From contig NC_092465.1 of assembly GCF_047495875.1 (NCBI RefSeq), positions 12,408,660-12,472,659 of the forward strand: a DNA stretch of 64,000 nucleotides. The letters are read 5' to 3'. Positions 61,150 through 64,000 of the stretch are shown one piece after another. Below the pieces are notes generated by a model that was not told the DNA's origin, did not search any database, and saw only the letters and a program-made list of their open reading frames with translations. The stretch is from Pithys albifrons albifrons (taxonomy: Eukaryota; Chordata; Aves; Passeriformes; Thamnophilidae). Positions within the stretch are counted from its first letter, which is position 1, and each line of letters begins with the position of its first letter. A program made the position numbers and the translations under genes.

Positions 61150-61480
61150 CTCTGGTGCCTCTCGCCATGATGTCAGCCATGGTGGCGGCAAGCTCGGAAA
61201 GCTGCAGCCGGGGCTGGTTTCTGTTGAGGCTGCCAATAAAGGCGGCCGAGAACGGAGCTGACCAATTTATTTCTACCAGGGAGGAGGGAGAAGTGAATCA
61301 AAGTCTCTGTTCCAGATTTAGTTTCAATTCATTTCTAATAATCTCCATCGCCTCATCTGGAAAAAATGAAGCAGGATTAAAAAAAATGATGTCATTAAGA
61401 AAACATCTGACTAATTTTTCTTCTGACGAAAACTTAATATAAGTGAGGGGCGATGTAAATTAAAAGCAGCCCCAATCTTC
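61150..61480. promoter_or_regulatory. Candidate conserved intronic enhancer or promoter-like block
   Basis: The block begins with a local CpG-bearing segment (CTCTCGCC, GGTGGCGGC, AGCTCGG, CAGCCGGGG, GGCGGCCGAGAACGG) containing GCCAT words of YY1 type. Two CCAAT boxes follow (61233-61237, 61262-61266). Two TGATGTCA (CRE/AP-1-like) words are at 61168-61175 and 61387-61394. It then grades into AT-rich DNA with ATTAA cores. It is non-repetitive. The mix could mark an enhancer or an alternative promoter; there is no transcript evidence. Confidence 0.35.
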
Positions 61481-63789
61481 CCTGGGCCACAGAGCCTGTC
61501 TTAATACATAAGCCATGAAAGAAGTTTTCTTACATATACAATAAGTTCCTTCTTTCATCAGTACTCACAGCTTCTCCCAAAAGGGTTGTGAACTTCTTTG
61601 ATGCAGTCTTGGAACTATGTATTACCAGGTTTACGAGCCTTTGGAGCCTCTGCTGATCAAACTGTGAGGCCGACATCTAAAATGTGTATAACAATATGAA
61701 GGGTTTGCTGTTCATTTTCTATGTGCAAAATTGGGCAGAAATACTGGAGTCCCTCATAACAGAAAACTCCACCCTGTCCAAAGAGGTAACACTAGGAAAA
61801 AGATCAAGAATTCTCCCAAAATGCATGCAGCTGGTGTTTGAACATGAGCTTGGCCCTGTGCACAAAGACTGGGCTAGAGAGCAGGCTGCTCCTTATGGCT
61901 CTACTTAAAGCTCATTGTTCCATCTGCAGACTGTGACAGCCATGCTCTCATCCAGGTCTGGCTTCCGTGAGACCTCCCAGGCAGGGATCACCTCCCATTG
62001 TTGTACACTCGGAGTTCTAGCAATACACCATCCCACAGGGCAGCATGTCCCAAAATAACATGGCTTCCAGTAGCTAACAACCAGGAACAACTCACTCAGC
62101 CAGAGAGATCCTCTGCTCCTAAGTCCCTCAAAGTTTGACTTTTCCCTGTTTTTTCCCCAGTTGTGTTATTTCTTATCTAATCCCTAAGTCCCACATTGAG
62201 CTGTTACATTGGCATTGTAACTACACAGTGAGAGGCACCAGTAACCTCACAAGTCTGCTTCTGACAAGGAACCACCATGTCCTGCTCTTTAGAGATCCTG
62301 CTCTCATCTACTGGATGAGAGATGAAGTAGTGCTGGAGGAAGGCAGCTCTGACTCCATGCTCAGCTCACATCCAGGTACACAAGACTCTGCATCACCATG
62401 CCCCAGACCCTGCAGCGGGACAATCTTCATCTTGGTGTGGTGAACCAGACCATGCAATGAAGTCACCGTGCCAGAGGTGTATTTCTCAGCCTGGCCACAG
62501 AGCTCCCTGCCCAGACCACCGCTGTCCATATCACTCTCCACATCCTTCCTGGATCCCATGGATGATGGCACGAGGAAAACACCCTGGCATCTAGGGGATT
62601 GCTCCTGGCTTTGCTGAAGACAATGCTATAAAAACATTGCCATCTGCAGTAGGATGAGGGATTTCACCTGACAACATGTATTTCTGGAGAAAGTGAGATT
62701 CTGGTTTTCAAATAGGCTAAGGGAATTGGCTGTCCAAACGCCATTAAATTTAATGTGAGCCAGGGGCCTGTTTTCCCCACAGCTCCAGCAAGAAGCCCAG
62801 GCTCTATAATTAATGCCCAGGACTTGTAGAGCAATTTGCATCTCTGATGAAGCACGTGAGCCTGGATTCATTTCCTCCCCCACCCAGGAGAGGCTTTTCC
62901 TTTGTTGCTTTCTAAAAGAGGGAGACACTGAGGTGTGGGAGACATTACCTGACTCCATCTAAGGGCTGAAGAGCCTCATGGTGATGCTGGATGCATGCAA
63001 GCTGATGAAGACTTTACAGAGCAGGTCCACCTGTGCCATGGATGACTCTCCTTGGAGAGCAGAAATCCTTGTACTCTCTACCTGACTCCACCTGCCTGCA
63101 GAGCAGAACTGTGGTGCAGTGGTGACGTGGCAGCAGAGGAGCACAACCAGCAAAAGAACAGATACCAGCATCTGAGACACGACAAACTACCAGTGGGATG
63201 CTTTGGTGATTTCCCAGGAGCTGATTACTCTGTAACAGTTGTTCCACTGGGGAAAAGATATCAGCTTAATTTTCCTGCCACTTGGGTTTTGCTGAAAGGA
63301 GTGACAGTTTGTTTGAAACTCTGCAGTCTCATCCCAAAGTTTGGGGGAAGGAGCTGGTAGTCTTCCTTTGAAAAACAAAGCAAAAATTCCTCAGCCTGTG
63401 GTTTTCAGTGAGGCAGGACACCCGTATCCCTGGATGCGCCTTGGAGCCTGGTAGGTGCTCATCTTTGGTGTTGCTGCTCACAGGAGGTGCATGTGTGGTG
63501 CATGTGATGCATCGCAACTGGACGCAGTGCTGAGAAAGAATCCTCATAGTCCCATGGCAGAGGAGCAGCATTCTCTCTGAGGAATTGGGCTGGGCTCCTG
63601 GTAGGGTAAAACCTCAGGGATTGGCAAAACCAGTGCGGGCTGCTATGAATAGGGTCTTGGGGATGACTTTTTCTCATCCTGCTTTCCCTCTGTGGACATG
63701 CACCAGCAATCCCAAAATCTTGCATGGTGGAGATGTGGTAACATCTCACTGCTGTTGCATGTGAGTCTGACGCCTCTGTAAGGGGCACT

Positions 63790-64000
63790 CAGCAATGAAT
63801 GTAACAGTTAAAGAAGTTGCACATTACTGAAATAACCTCCATCAGTTAAATAAACACCAGAAAAATGGGGACAATTAGCTAGCACTAATGTCCCATGACT
63901 AGTCCAAATTAATACTTAAGTGACAAATAAATTTATTCAGCTGAAAACAAAGGGCTGAATACTTTTCCATATGCTTAATGGAATATGGACACTTGAAGGC
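63790..64000. promoter_or_regulatory. Candidate conserved element at window edge
   Basis: This AT-rich stretch holds TTAAGTG (NKX2-type), AATTAGCTAGCACTAATG and CAAATTAATAC, and is cut by the window end. Enhancer-like appearance only. Confidence 0.2.

Larger units (their letters stand above)
59294..64000 (-). other. Part of GLI2 intron upstream of exon A
   Basis: No further GLI2 coding exon is visible up to the window end, so the start codon lies beyond 64000. The intron is phase 2 at its acceptor (exon A supplies the last base of a glycine codon by comparison with GLI2). It contains an enhancer-like block at 61150-61480 and an AT-rich end (63790-64000). The rest is unremarkable. Confidence 0.8.

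Overview
This is vertebrate nuclear DNA, most likely from a bird. Genes are split by GT-AG introns, the DNA is AT-rich, recognisable interspersed repeats are sparse, and those seen are mainly 3' ends of CR1-type LINEs, one ending in the ATTCTATG repeat typical of bird CR1. I cannot name the species from the sequence. There is no operon, CRISPR array, phage, tRNA or rRNA gene.

The window holds one recognisable protein gene, on the minus strand: GLI2, the zinc-finger transcription factor of Hedgehog signalling. Eleven coding exons lie between 59293 and 20530 and join in frame into 1447 codons plus a stop. They carry the N-terminal regulatory region with the SUFU-binding SYGHL motif, five C2H2 zinc fingers, a DSGVEM degron, a cluster of PKA-type RRxS sites, and a C-terminal activation domain ending in the conserved FDAIM region. 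The first coding exon(s) (roughly 80-85 residues by recall of the human protein) and the promoter lie beyond position 64000. All ten complete introns have GT and AG ends, and phases agree at every junction.

Layout. 1-17870 is gene-free DNA 3' of GLI2, with two clear CR1 fragments and several AT-rich blocks that look like conserved non-coding elements. 17870-20529 is the inferred 3' UTR, ending near an ATTAAA signal and holding four Pumilio-type elements and a miR-124 8-mer match. 20530-59293 is the GLI2 coding region with introns of about 1 to 10.3 kb. 59294-64000 is the 3' part of the intron upstream of the first visible exon, with an enhancer-like block at 61150-61480.

I found no convincing new biological system. 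The points most worth a second look are the Pumilio-site cluster, the absence between two exons of a 17-residue segment that I recall from human GLI2, and the candidate regulatory blocks. Calls of conserved elements rest on sequence appearance only, because no alignment could be run.
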